This document shows positions 16,177 through 23,093 of a DNA stretch of 64,000 nucleotides, in pieces. The stretch's first letter is position 1. Every line of letters begins with the position of its first letter. The notes below the pieces were generated by a model. It did not search any database. It worked only from the letters and a program-made list of their open reading frames with translations, and was not told the DNA's origin. Made by a program: the position numbers and the translations under genes. Where the stretch lies: the NCBI RefSeq assembly GCF_026015965.1, contig NZ_CP110383.1, positions 1,862,051 through 1,926,050 of the forward strand, in the 5' to 3' direction. This DNA is from Selenomonas sputigena (GTDB lineage Bacteria > Bacillota > Negativicutes > Selenomonadales > Selenomonadaceae).

Positions 16177-16977
16177 TCACCTCTGCCGCGCCTCGTCAAA
16201 CGCATCGAGCACCGCGAGCATTTCCTGCGGCAGACGGCGGCGGCATTCCGATTTCAGCGCTTCGGGCACGCCGTAGAAAGCTTCGGCAATGCTGCCCGCG
16301 ATGCAGGCGACCGTGTCCGTATCACCGCCGAGGGACACGGCATTTCGCACGGCATCCTCGAAATCCGTGCTTTCGAGGAACGAAATAATCGCCTCGGGCA
16401 CAGATCCTTGGCATGTAGCGTCCATCGAGTAATGCGGACGAATCTCATCGAGCGTGCGTGACAAATCGTAGCTGAACTCCCGCACGATATATTCCTTGAT
16501 CTCCTCCTTCGGCTTGCCCTCACGCGAAAGGAAGATGGCGCTCGCCGTCGCCTCCGCGCCCTTGATTCCCTCCTCATGGTTGTGCGTAACGACCGCCGTC
16601 TGCCTCGCTACCTCGCGCGTCCTTGCGAGCGTATCGTAGAGCCAGCCCGCAGCGGCGACGCGCATCGCCGAACCGTTGCCGAAGCTACCGTAAGGCTTCG
16701 GCTCATCACTTGCCAGCCAGCGGCGGAAGAGTCCTCCGTAGCCGGCGCGAGGATACCTCCTGCCCCAGCGCTGCATCGAGCGAACGATCGCCGCACAAAC
16801 CGCCGCTTCGTCCGCCTCTTCTCCCACTTCCAACAAGGCGTCCGCCACAGCGATCGTCATCACCGTATCATCCGTAAAGCGCGAGCCTTGACTGAACAGA
16901 GGAAAATCCTTCGTCTTGCCGCCGCGGTCGAATTCATACGGTGAACCGATCATATCGCCTAAGATTGCACCATACAT
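16177..16977 (-). CDS. ADP-ribosylglycohydrolase family protein
   Basis: A 266-residue enzyme of the ADP-ribosyl-glycohydrolase (DraG/ARH) family, which removes ADP-ribose from proteins or small molecules. The metal-binding blocks are intact: GDMIGSPYEFD at residues 7-17, FTDDTVMT at 34-41, and SLGGDTDTVACIAG near residue 220. These bind two Mg/Mn ions in the family. It is a full-length cytosolic protein. No ADP-ribosyltransferase or nitrogenase regulation gene is visible nearby, so the substrate is unknown. Confidence 0.92.
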   Translation of the reverse strand: MYGAILGDMIGSPYEFDRGGKTKDFPLFSQGSRFTDDTVMTIAVADALLEVGEEADEAAVCAAIVRSMQRWGRRYPRAGYGGLFRRWLASDEPKPYGSFGNGSAMRVAAAGWLYDTLARTREVARQTAVVTHNHEEGIKGAEATASAIFLSREGKPKEEIKEYIVREFSYDLSRTLDEIRPHYSMDATCQGSVPEAIISFLESTDFEDAVRNAVSLGGDTDTVACIAGSIAEAFYGVPEALKSECRRRLPQEMLAVLDAFDEARQR

Positions 16978-17004
16978 GCGAATCGCTCCTTTCCTTGCCC
17001 CTTG

Positions 17005-17035
17005 ATCTTATCATTTTCTACTAGAATACTAGAAA
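17005..17035 (-). promoter_or_regulatory. Candidate promoter/operator for the ADP-ribosylglycohydrolase gene
   Basis: The dyad TTTCTA...TAGAAA spans 17015-17035. On the minus strand a -10-like TAAGAT lies at 17005-17010, so the dyad covers the spacer and -35 region. This is a plausible repressor site, but it is inferred from symmetry only. Confidence 0.4.
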
Positions 17036-17108
17036 CTCATCAACCTCTGCGTCGACGCCCATTTCATTTTCAACGTCCATTAAAAAATCGAACGACGGTC
17101 ACTTCGCT

Positions 17109-17267
17109 TCATCCCTTTAGCAAATTCGGGATTTCCTCCGCATATCTCCCATAGTCAGCAAACAGAGCCTTTGCAAAAGTCCGCAAATATGTCTGGTCGA
17201 ATTCGTTTTCAAATGTCAGCTCATGCGCATGACCTATCCCCATCTTGTTGTGAAGGTTGCCTTTCAC
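17109..17267 (-). CDS. Possible small ORF or gene remnant, 52 aa
   Basis: Directly after the ABC ATPase gene (stop at 17296), an open stretch reads from a GTG at 17267 through GIGHAHELTFENEFDQTYLR and ends GRYAEEIPNLLKG. The residue pattern is protein-like (alternating acidic and aromatic residues, few rare residues) but I do not recognise it. The ribosome site is weak (AGGGTG). It may be a short real gene or the 3' end of a deleted one. Confidence 0.3.
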   Translation of the reverse strand: MKGNLHNKMGIGHAHELTFENEFDQTYLRTFAKALFADYGRYAEEIPNLLKG

Positions 17268-17295
17268 ATGGATAATACACCCTGTTGATTCTCTC

Positions 17296-18024
17296 CTACG
17301 CTTTTTCCACAAGCTGCCGCACAAAGTCCGTCGCAGGACTCTTCTCGATTTCCTCGGGAGCGGCGAACTGCTCGATGCAGCCATCTTTCAATATGAGGAC
17401 GCGCGTGCCGAGGCGCAGGGCTTCTTCGACATCGTGCGTGACGAAGACGATCGTGAGACCGCCGCGTGCGTGAATGGCGCGGATTTCGTCCTGCAGCTGG
17501 CGGCGCAGCAGGGCGTCGACCGCGCCGAACGGCTCATCCATCAGCAGAAGCTCGGGCGACGCCGCCAAGGCGCGCGCGATGCCGACGCGCTGCTGCTGCC
17601 CGCCAGAAAGCCCAGCGGGATAGCGTTCGCCAAGCTCTGCGGCGAGTCCGACGATCGCCATCCACTTCGCCACGGCCTTCTTCGTGCGCTCCTTGTCGCT
17701 CTTGTTCCAAAGGTTCGGCACATAGGCGATGTTTTCCTCGACCGTCAGATGCGGGAAGAGCACGCTGCCCTGAATCGCATAGCCGATCTTGCGGCGCAGC
17801 TGCACGAGATCCGCCGTTTTGAGGCTTTCGCCGAGCACCGTGATCTCTCCCGAAGTCGGCTCGACGAGTCCGTTGATCATCTTGAGGAACGTCGTCTTGC
17901 CGCCGCCCGATGCACCGAGCACCGTGATGAACTCGCCCGCCTCAATGGAAAGGCTCAAGTCGCGGACGGCCTCCGCCCCTCCATACGATTTGCTTACATC
18001 GCGAAACGTGATGACCGCGCTCAT
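17296..18024 (-). CDS. Osmoprotectant ABC transporter ATP-binding protein (OpuCA/ProV-like)
   Basis: A 242-residue ATPase with Walker A GASGGGKTT, Q-loop YAIQGSVLFPHLT, signature LSGGQQQRVGIARALAASP, Walker B LLLMDEPFGAVD and switch VTHDVEEA. The ProV/OpuCA group imports glycine betaine, carnitine or choline during osmotic stress. It lacks the C-terminal CBS domain pair of many OpuCA proteins, ending soon after the ATPase fold. The ATG at 18024 overlaps the TGA of the upstream permease-binding-protein gene. Confidence 0.9.
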   Translation of the reverse strand: MSAVITFRDVSKSYGGAEAVRDLSLSIEAGEFITVLGASGGGKTTFLKMINGLVEPTSGEITVLGESLKTADLVQLRRKIGYAIQGSVLFPHLTVEENIAYVPNLWNKSDKERTKKAVAKWMAIVGLAAELGERYPAGLSGGQQQRVGIARALAASPELLLMDEPFGAVDALLRRQLQDEIRAIHARGGLTIVFVTHDVEEALRLGTRVLILKDGCIEQFAAPEEIEKSPATDFVRQLVEKA

Positions 18025-19571
18025 CGGAGCACCCCCTTTTCTTCCAAGAAGCGACGTGCAACGATGCGCGGCTCCTCGCCGCCCGACTCGACCGCGTCGT
18101 TCATCTCTGCCATCTCCGCTTCCGAAATCAGTCCGTCGAAATGCGCGAGCAAGGCGCGAAGCTCGGGATGTGCCGAGAGCGCCTCTTCGCGCACGACCAT
18201 CCCGCATTCGTAGGACGTAAAAAATTTCTTGTCATCTTCAAGCACGATTCCATTGACCTTGGAAAGCCGTCCGTCTGTCGTGAAGACGATCATCGAATCG
18301 AGCTTGCCTTCATCAAGCGCCTGATACTTGAGACCGATGTCGATATCGACGGTCGAAGCGAAGTTCATGCCGTAAGCGCGGCACATTGCAGGGAAGCCGT
18401 CCTCGCGCTCGAAGAAATCGTACTCGGCGCCAAAATTCATCTTGTCTGCGACGCGTGCGAGGTCGGAATACGTCCTGAGCTGATACCGCTCGGCGAGATC
18501 ACGCCGCACGGCGATGCCGAAGGTATCGTTGAAGCCCGTCATGCCGAGCCACTCCATGTGATACCGATTGCGATACTCTTCCTGCAATTCGGCGAAGCGC
18601 GATTCGTCGTAGGCGTCCGTGCGTTTCAAAACCTGCAGCCAGCCCGTTCCCGTATACTCGGGATAGATGTCGAAATCGCCATGCTCCATCGCCGGCATGA
18701 TGTTCGACGTGCCGCCGCCGACGCCCGGCGTCAGGGCGACCTTGAGCCGCCCGTCCTGCTCAATGACGAGTTTGAGCATCTCGCCGAGGATCAACTGCTC
18801 CGTCATCGGCTTCGTCGCAATGCGGATGACAGCCACCTTCGTGCTCTGAAAGAACGCATAAGCGCCGCCTGCTGCGACGAGCGCGAGAGAAATCGCCACA
18901 AGACGCCGCCACGAACGTCTCCTCCGCCCCCTCGTATCGCTTCGGCGGAGAAAGACACGCTTTTCGAGGCGAGCGAGAACGGTATCAGCCAGGAGCGCCA
19001 AACAGGCGATGAGGAGCGAGCCGTCGAAGGCGAGCGCTGCATTATTCGTCGTGATGCCGCGGTAGATGGCGATGCCGAGGCCGCCCGCACCGATGAAGGA
19101 CGCGATGCCCGCGAGCGCGATCGTCATCGTCGTCATGTTGCGGATGCCTGCGAGAATGACGGGCATGGCGAGCGGCAAGGCGATGCGCCTGAGCACCTGG
19201 AAGCGCGTCGACCCCATGCCGACCGCCGCTTCGATGAGGAGTGGATCGACATTTTTCAAGCCCGTATGTGTATTCTTCACCATCGGCAAGAGCGCATAGA
19301 GCGTCAAGGCGATGATCGCCGTCGTGTTGCCAATGCCCGAAAAAGGCAGAAGAAAGCCGAACATCGCGATCGACGGGATCGTGTAGAGAAAATTGACGAC
19401 GAGAAGCGTCGGCTGCGCCATGCGGTCAACCTCGGCGATCAAAATGCCCATCGCGCCGCCAAGCACGATGGCGAGGACGATCGCCACCAGCGATATGGCA
19501 ATGTGCTCCAGCGTAAGCTGCAGAAAAAAATCGCTGCGCTCATGGAAAAGTCGTATCATCTCTGAAAACAT
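18021..19571 (-). CDS. Osmoprotectant ABC permease fused to substrate-binding domain (OpuCB-OpuCC type)
   Basis: A 516-residue fusion. Residues 1-210 form a BPD-type permease with about five to six membrane segments and the EAA-like loop EAAVGMGSTRFQVLRRIALP. After a basic linker and another membrane anchor (about 225-240), residues 245-516 form an OpuAC/QAT-type binding domain with KPMTEQLILGEMLKLVIEQ and HGDFDIYPEYTGTGW, which hold substrate-cage residues. The binding domain would thus be tethered outside the membrane. Quaternary amines are the likely substrate. It is coupled to the ATPase gene by a 4-base overlap. Confidence 0.92.
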   Translation of the reverse strand: MFSEMIRLFHERSDFFLQLTLEHIAISLVAIVLAIVLGGAMGILIAEVDRMAQPTLLVVNFLYTIPSIAMFGFLLPFSGIGNTTAIIALTLYALLPMVKNTHTGLKNVDPLLIEAAVGMGSTRFQVLRRIALPLAMPVILAGIRNMTTMTIALAGIASFIGAGGLGIAIYRGITTNNAALAFDGSLLIACLALLADTVLARLEKRVFLRRSDTRGRRRRSWRRLVAISLALVAAGGAYAFFQSTKVAVIRIATKPMTEQLILGEMLKLVIEQDGRLKVALTPGVGGGTSNIMPAMEHGDFDIYPEYTGTGWLQVLKRTDAYDESRFAELQEEYRNRYHMEWLGMTGFNDTFGIAVRRDLAERYQLRTYSDLARVADKMNFGAEYDFFEREDGFPAMCRAYGMNFASTVDIDIGLKYQALDEGKLDSMIVFTTDGRLSKVNGIVLEDDKKFFTSYECGMVVREEALSAHPELRALLAHFDGLISEAEMAEMNDAVESGGEEPRIVARRFLEEKGVLR

Positions 19572-19587
19572 GGGGATTCCTCCTCAG

Positions 19588-20217
19588 TCAATGCGCCTCG
19601 CTGCCCAGCCTTTCGATTGCTTCCACAGGACAGCTTTCAAAACAAAGTCCGCAGTGCAGGCAGTGTGCGGCCGCAATCTTGTACGGCTCGCCTTCCGCGA
19701 TGCACTGCTGCGGACAGACCGCCGCGCAGGTGCCGCAGCCGATGCAGTTCTCAGTGATGCGAAAGCCCTTTTCCTCGCGCTCTGCACGGCCGAAGGAACT
19801 GCTCTCACGACAGATTGGACTCTTGCCGAGGTCGAAAAATTCGAGTCTGCCCTCCGCGATGACGAAGGCTTCGAGGATGTAACGTGCCTCGCCTGGATAG
19901 ACGCCCTCCATCGAGGGATTCTCATGAAAGATACGGTCAATCATCGCCTTCTGTTCGCTGTCCGCAAGCCTTTCGGCGCGTCCCATAAGACGTACCGTCT
20001 GCCACTCCTTGTTGAGTCCCGTAACAGCGACGGCGGGATTCGCCATAAGTTCGGCATAGAAATCCTTGCCGCGCGCCGTGCAGAAGTAAAGCCGCCCCTC
20101 TTCCACTAACATCACGTCGATGATGCGCACGGTGGGCGCTCCCGTGCAATCGATCGTCGCAAAGGCGCAGTCACGGATATTGCGCAGGATTTCCAGATAC
20201 TCTTGAACACCCATCAT
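19588..20217 (-). CDS. Pyridoxamine-phosphate-oxidase-like flavoprotein fused to 2[4Fe-4S] ferredoxin
   Basis: A 209-residue fusion. Residues 1-140 are a split-barrel FMN-binding (PNPOx-like) domain beginning YLEILRNIRDCAFATID and containing RLYFCTARGKDFYAEL. Residues 155-209 carry two ferredoxin motifs, CIGCGTCAAVCPQQC and CLHCGLCFESCP, giving eight cluster cysteines. This suggests electron transfer between FMN and iron-sulfur clusters for an unknown reductive reaction. The ATG at 20217 has AAAGGAAG upstream; an ATG at 20235 lacks a ribosome site. It ends 17 bases before the OpuC-like gene and could be co-transcribed with it. Confidence 0.86.
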   Translation of the reverse strand: MMGVQEYLEILRNIRDCAFATIDCTGAPTVRIIDVMLVEEGRLYFCTARGKDFYAELMANPAVAVTGLNKEWQTVRLMGRAERLADSEQKAMIDRIFHENPSMEGVYPGEARYILEAFVIAEGRLEFFDLGKSPICRESSSFGRAEREEKGFRITENCIGCGTCAAVCPQQCIAEGEPYKIAAAHCLHCGLCFESCPVEAIERLGSEAH

Positions 20218-20312
20218 GCTATCGCTTCCTTTCATTCATACATTCATTGTAGCATAAAACTGGGTGAGATTCTCGATGGTTTCATTCAGCAATCTTTATT
20301 CAACTTTAAAAA

Positions 20313-20341
20313 TTGAGTCCACAATCATCATGTGTTATACT
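20313..20341 (+). promoter_or_regulatory. Strong promoter of a small-peptide gene
   Basis: TTGAGT (20313-20318) and TATACT (20336-20341) are spaced 17 bases. A short dyad CATGT/ACATG (20329-20349) surrounds the -10 box. Transcription should begin near 20348. Confidence 0.75.
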
Positions 20342-20404
20342 TATACATGGTGCTACTTAAACGGTAGGCGGTCGATTCTTAGCCCCTGAGAGGGGGCGTT
20401 GCCC

Positions 20405-20473
20405 ATGACGATTAACGATTTAATCGCGTTGCTCTTGGTAACGCTTTTTATCCTCGTCGTTCTGAAGGCATAA
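20405..20473 (+). CDS. Candidate type I toxin: 22-aa hydrophobic peptide
   Basis: A 22-residue open frame starting MTINDLIALLL and ending LVVLKA, almost wholly hydrophobic after residue 5, so it should insert in the membrane. The ribosome site AGGGGG (20391-20396) is 8 bases before ATG. It is closed into a hairpin by CCCCT at 20383-20387 (loop GAG), a feature of tightly controlled toxins. A strong promoter and a perfect terminator flank it, and an opposing promoter faces it. The architecture resembles type I toxin-antitoxin loci. The peptide matches no family I can name with certainty. Confidence 0.6.
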   Translation: MTINDLIALLLVTLFILVVLKA

Positions 20474-20563
20474 GAAACCCCGCCTCCGGCAACCAATCGT
20501 AGGCGGGGTTTCTTAAACCAAACTTATCATTGGGGCTGACCGTTTACCGGTAGCACCTTTTCT
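20470..20563 (-). ncRNA. Candidate antisense RNA to the small-peptide gene
   Basis: Inferred transcript from the minus-strand promoter at 20570-20598, starting near 20563 and ending at the shared hairpin terminator. It would overlap the 3' end of the peptide mRNA. Its 5' region (minus strand, about 20558-20532) is similar in sequence to the peptide mRNA 5' end rather than complementary to it, except for a CGGTAG core. Existence and role are inferred from sequence only. Confidence 0.45.
20472..20514. terminator. Perfect 14-bp bidirectional terminator
   Basis: Arms 20472-20485 and 20501-20514 (AAGAAACCCCGCCT and its complement) enclose a 15-base loop. A/T flanks on both sides allow use by both converging transcripts. 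The first arm overlaps the peptide's stop codon. Confidence 0.9.
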
Positions 20564-20569
20564 ATGCTC

Positions 20570-20598
20570 ATTATACGACACAATGCGTCATTCGTCAA
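20570..20598 (-). promoter_or_regulatory. Near-consensus minus-strand promoter facing the peptide gene
   Basis: On the minus strand TTGACG (20593-20598) and a perfect TATAAT (20570-20575) are spaced 17 bases. Only the shared terminator lies ahead before the flavin/ferredoxin gene, so a short antisense RNA is the likely product. Confidence 0.78.
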
Positions 20599-20618
20599 AT
20601 AACATCCATGCGCCTTGC

Positions 20619-21635
20619 TTATCCCTCGCTGCCCCAAAGCACCTTGCCGACGCTGCCGCGCTCGATGAGTTGGGCGGGGAAATCGCTGACAGATTCGACG
20701 ACTTCTCCCGCAAGTATCTTCAACAGCATCTTCGACGCGCGGCGGCCGAGCGCTTCGTAGTCGAAAGCGACGGTCGTCAGCGGCGGATACGTCACAGCGC
20801 CCAGTTCGTACCCGCCGAAGCCCACGACGGAGACTTCTCCGGGCACGGCGACGCCGTTCTCATGCAGCGCACGCATGATGCCGACAGCCAGTCCGTCCGT
20901 CGCGCAGATGACGGCGCTGGGGCGATAGGCTAGGATCTCCTCGCTCTTCTTGTAGGAGTCTTCAAAGCCAAAGTCCGTCTCCACGAAGTTCACGCTCGCG
21001 TTGCGGTTGCCGCGCGAGAAGACCTCGACGAAGCCGTCCTTGCGTGCGACGCCGACGGCCTTGTCCTTCTCCGTGACGCCCACGAAGACGACGCGCTCAT
21101 GCCCCATGCGACGGATGTAGTCACCGAGCAGACGACCCGCACCGAAATCGTCGGCCTTGATATAGTGCACCTTCTCATGCTGCTGTCCGATGAAGAGCAC
21201 GGGAATCTCCTGCTCTTTCAGTTCCTTGACAAGCGCGATATGCTCGTCCGTGATGCCAAGAGAAGATACGAGGATGCCGTCGACGCCGAACTGCGCGAGA
21301 TGTTCAATATTCTTGATTTCACGCGGCATTTCCAGAAACGAGGATTCGAACAATGTCCGGCAGCCGACCTCGTCGAACGCCTTCGCAATTCCCGTGAGCA
21401 GCTTGCCGCCCGTCGGCGAATCGACGCGCGGCATGACGATGCCGATCACGCCGCTCTTCTTCGCCTTCAGCCGACGCGCGAAGGCGTTCGAGGAAAATCC
21501 CGTCGCCGCGATCGCCTTCTGGATGCGCTCCGCCTTCTCCTCGCTCACATAACCATGGTTTAAATAGCGCGAAACCGTGCTTTTCGACACCTCGGCAATC
21601 GCTGCGATATCCTGGATCGTCACCTTGCGTTCCAT
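20619..21635 (-). CDS. scrR: LacI-family sucrose operon repressor
   Basis: A 338-residue LacI/GalR repressor. The N-terminal headpiece VTIQDIAAIAEVSKSTVSRY then LNHGYVSEEKAERI is the classic helix-turn-helix plus hinge region, and a periplasmic-binding-like effector domain fills the rest (GVIGIVMPRVDS, DGILVSS, PSAVICATDGLAVGIM). The ATG at 21635 follows GGAGG. It overlaps the end of scrB by 16 bases and closes the sucrose operon, so it probably autoregulates through the operator at 25005-25022. The ligand, a sucrose metabolite, is inferred from context. Confidence 0.9.
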   Translation of the reverse strand: MERKVTIQDIAAIAEVSKSTVSRYLNHGYVSEEKAERIQKAIAATGFSSNAFARRLKAKKSGVIGIVMPRVDSPTGGKLLTGIAKAFDEVGCRTLFESSFLEMPREIKNIEHLAQFGVDGILVSSLGITDEHIALVKELKEQEIPVLFIGQQHEKVHYIKADDFGAGRLLGDYIRRMGHERVVFVGVTEKDKAVGVARKDGFVEVFSRGNRNASVNFVETDFGFEDSYKKSEEILAYRPSAVICATDGLAVGIMRALHENGVAVPGEVSVVGFGGYELGAVTYPPLTTVAFDYEALGRRASKMLLKILAGEVVESVSDFPAQLIERGSVGKVLWGSEG

Positions 21636-23089
21636 GTAAATCCCTCCAATTCCCACAAACTTCCCTCTATGCGTTCGAGCTTCCTATCCGCCGAGATCAC
21701 GAGCTTCGGCTTTTCCTTCTTCGTCGGAAAGACGAAGAAGGAAGCAGCTTCCTCGCCGTCTTGGAAGAAGACTTCGACGGCGGTCTTGTCCTGATAGATG
21801 TGCAGTTTCAGCGAATCGCGCACAGCGAGCCGGAAGCGGCGCACGCCGCGCCCGCCGAGCCGCATTCCCGTGCGGTCGAGCGTCATGACGGCGGTCGGCC
21901 GCATATAGGAAAGCCGCATATATTCGCCCGCCTCCCTATAAACGAGATCGACATGCACCTCCTGCGCATCGCCGAAGACAATTTCCAGTTCGATTTCCGA
22001 CTTCTCCGCGAGATCCTGCCCCAACTCTTCTATCCGGCAAGCGCCGAACTTCTGCGCCGCGCCCTTGCGAAGAGCCTTCATCTCTTCAAGCGGCGCAAAA
22101 AAGAGCCTGCCGTCCGAAAGGCGCACCTCGCGCGGCATCGTCAGCGAGAAGAGCCAGCCCTCTTCGCGCGTCGGGTACTCTTCCTCGCGCTCGGGCATTC
22201 CCATCCAGCCGAAGAGAATCGCACGCCCCTCGTGCACGAATGCCTGCGGCGCATAGAAGTCAAATCCCCGATCAAGCTCATGAAAAGCGCCGTGCTGCAG
22301 CTTCAGTGAATCGACGTCGAGCTTCCCTGCGACGTAGCCCGACTGGTAGAGGTTCTGCCAGCGATAGTCCTCGGCGCCAAGCCCCTGCGGCGAGAAGAGC
22401 AGCACGTCGCCTTCCGCGAGCTGCAGGAGCGTCGGGCACTCCCACATGTAGCCGAAGTCCGATAGCTCCGTCTTGATCTCGCCCGCAAGCTGCCACGCGC
22501 CCTCCTTTTTTTCGTAGAGCACGGCGCGTCCCTTCTCTTCTGTCGTCTGAGCGCCGAGCACGAGGAACTCGCGCCCGTCCTTTACGAAGCGGCTCGGATC
22601 GCGAAAATGCGCCGTATAGCCTTTCGGCTCGTGCTCGATGATGATTTCATTCTTCTGCGCGATCCCCTTTTCCGGCTGCCACGTGGCGAGTCTCTGCGCA
22701 GGCGTGCGCGCGCCGTCCTCCTTGCGGTTGCACGTGTAGACGAGGCGCAGGGCATCGTCCTCGACGAAGCCCGCGCCCGAGTAGCAGCCGTCCTTGTCAT
22801 GCACATCGCTCGGCCAGAGCGCAAGCTCGGGCAGGCGATAATGCACGAAATCCTCGGTTTCCACATGCCCCCAGCACTTGTGCTTGTGCTCGACGCCCAA
22901 GGGATTCCACTGAAAGAAGATGTGGTACTTTCCCGCGTACCACGAAAGCCCGTTGGGATCGTTGACGAGGCCGAACGGCATTTCGAGATGGAAGTCGTTG
23001 TGCCAGCGATGCTGCAAGGGAAATCCCTCGCGCACCTTCGCGTCGATCGCTTCCTTGTCAAACGCCTTGTCGAACGCTTCGTTTGCCAT
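21620..23089 (-). CDS. scrB: Sucrose-6-phosphate hydrolase (GH32)
   Basis: A 489-residue cytoplasmic invertase that splits sucrose-6-phosphate, made by the PTS, into glucose-6-phosphate and fructose. The GH32 signatures are present: NDPNG at residues 43-47 with nucleophile Asp44, the transition-state stabiliser RDP in HFRDPSRF, and the acid/base Glu in MWECPTLL. The catalytic beta-propeller is followed by the C-terminal beta-sandwich domain. There is no signal peptide. It sits 4 bases after scrA and overlaps scrR. Confidence 0.95.
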   Translation of the reverse strand: MANEAFDKAFDKEAIDAKVREGFPLQHRWHNDFHLEMPFGLVNDPNGLSWYAGKYHIFFQWNPLGVEHKHKCWGHVETEDFVHYRLPELALWPSDVHDKDGCYSGAGFVEDDALRLVYTCNRKEDGARTPAQRLATWQPEKGIAQKNEIIIEHEPKGYTAHFRDPSRFVKDGREFLVLGAQTTEEKGRAVLYEKKEGAWQLAGEIKTELSDFGYMWECPTLLQLAEGDVLLFSPQGLGAEDYRWQNLYQSGYVAGKLDVDSLKLQHGAFHELDRGFDFYAPQAFVHEGRAILFGWMGMPEREEEYPTREEGWLFSLTMPREVRLSDGRLFFAPLEEMKALRKGAAQKFGACRIEELGQDLAEKSEIELEIVFGDAQEVHVDLVYREAGEYMRLSYMRPTAVMTLDRTGMRLGGRGVRRFRLAVRDSLKLHIYQDKTAVEVFFQDGEEAASFFVFPTKKEKPKLVISADRKLERIEGSLWELEGFTWNAR

Positions 23090-23093
23090 GATC

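Noticed and set aside
20472-20514. Terminator hairpin considered as part of a riboswitch for the flavin/ferredoxin gene on -
   Set aside because: A leader from 20563 would be terminated 250 bases before that gene and no known aptamer pattern is visible. The peptide frame and opposing promoter fit a toxin-antitoxin layout better.
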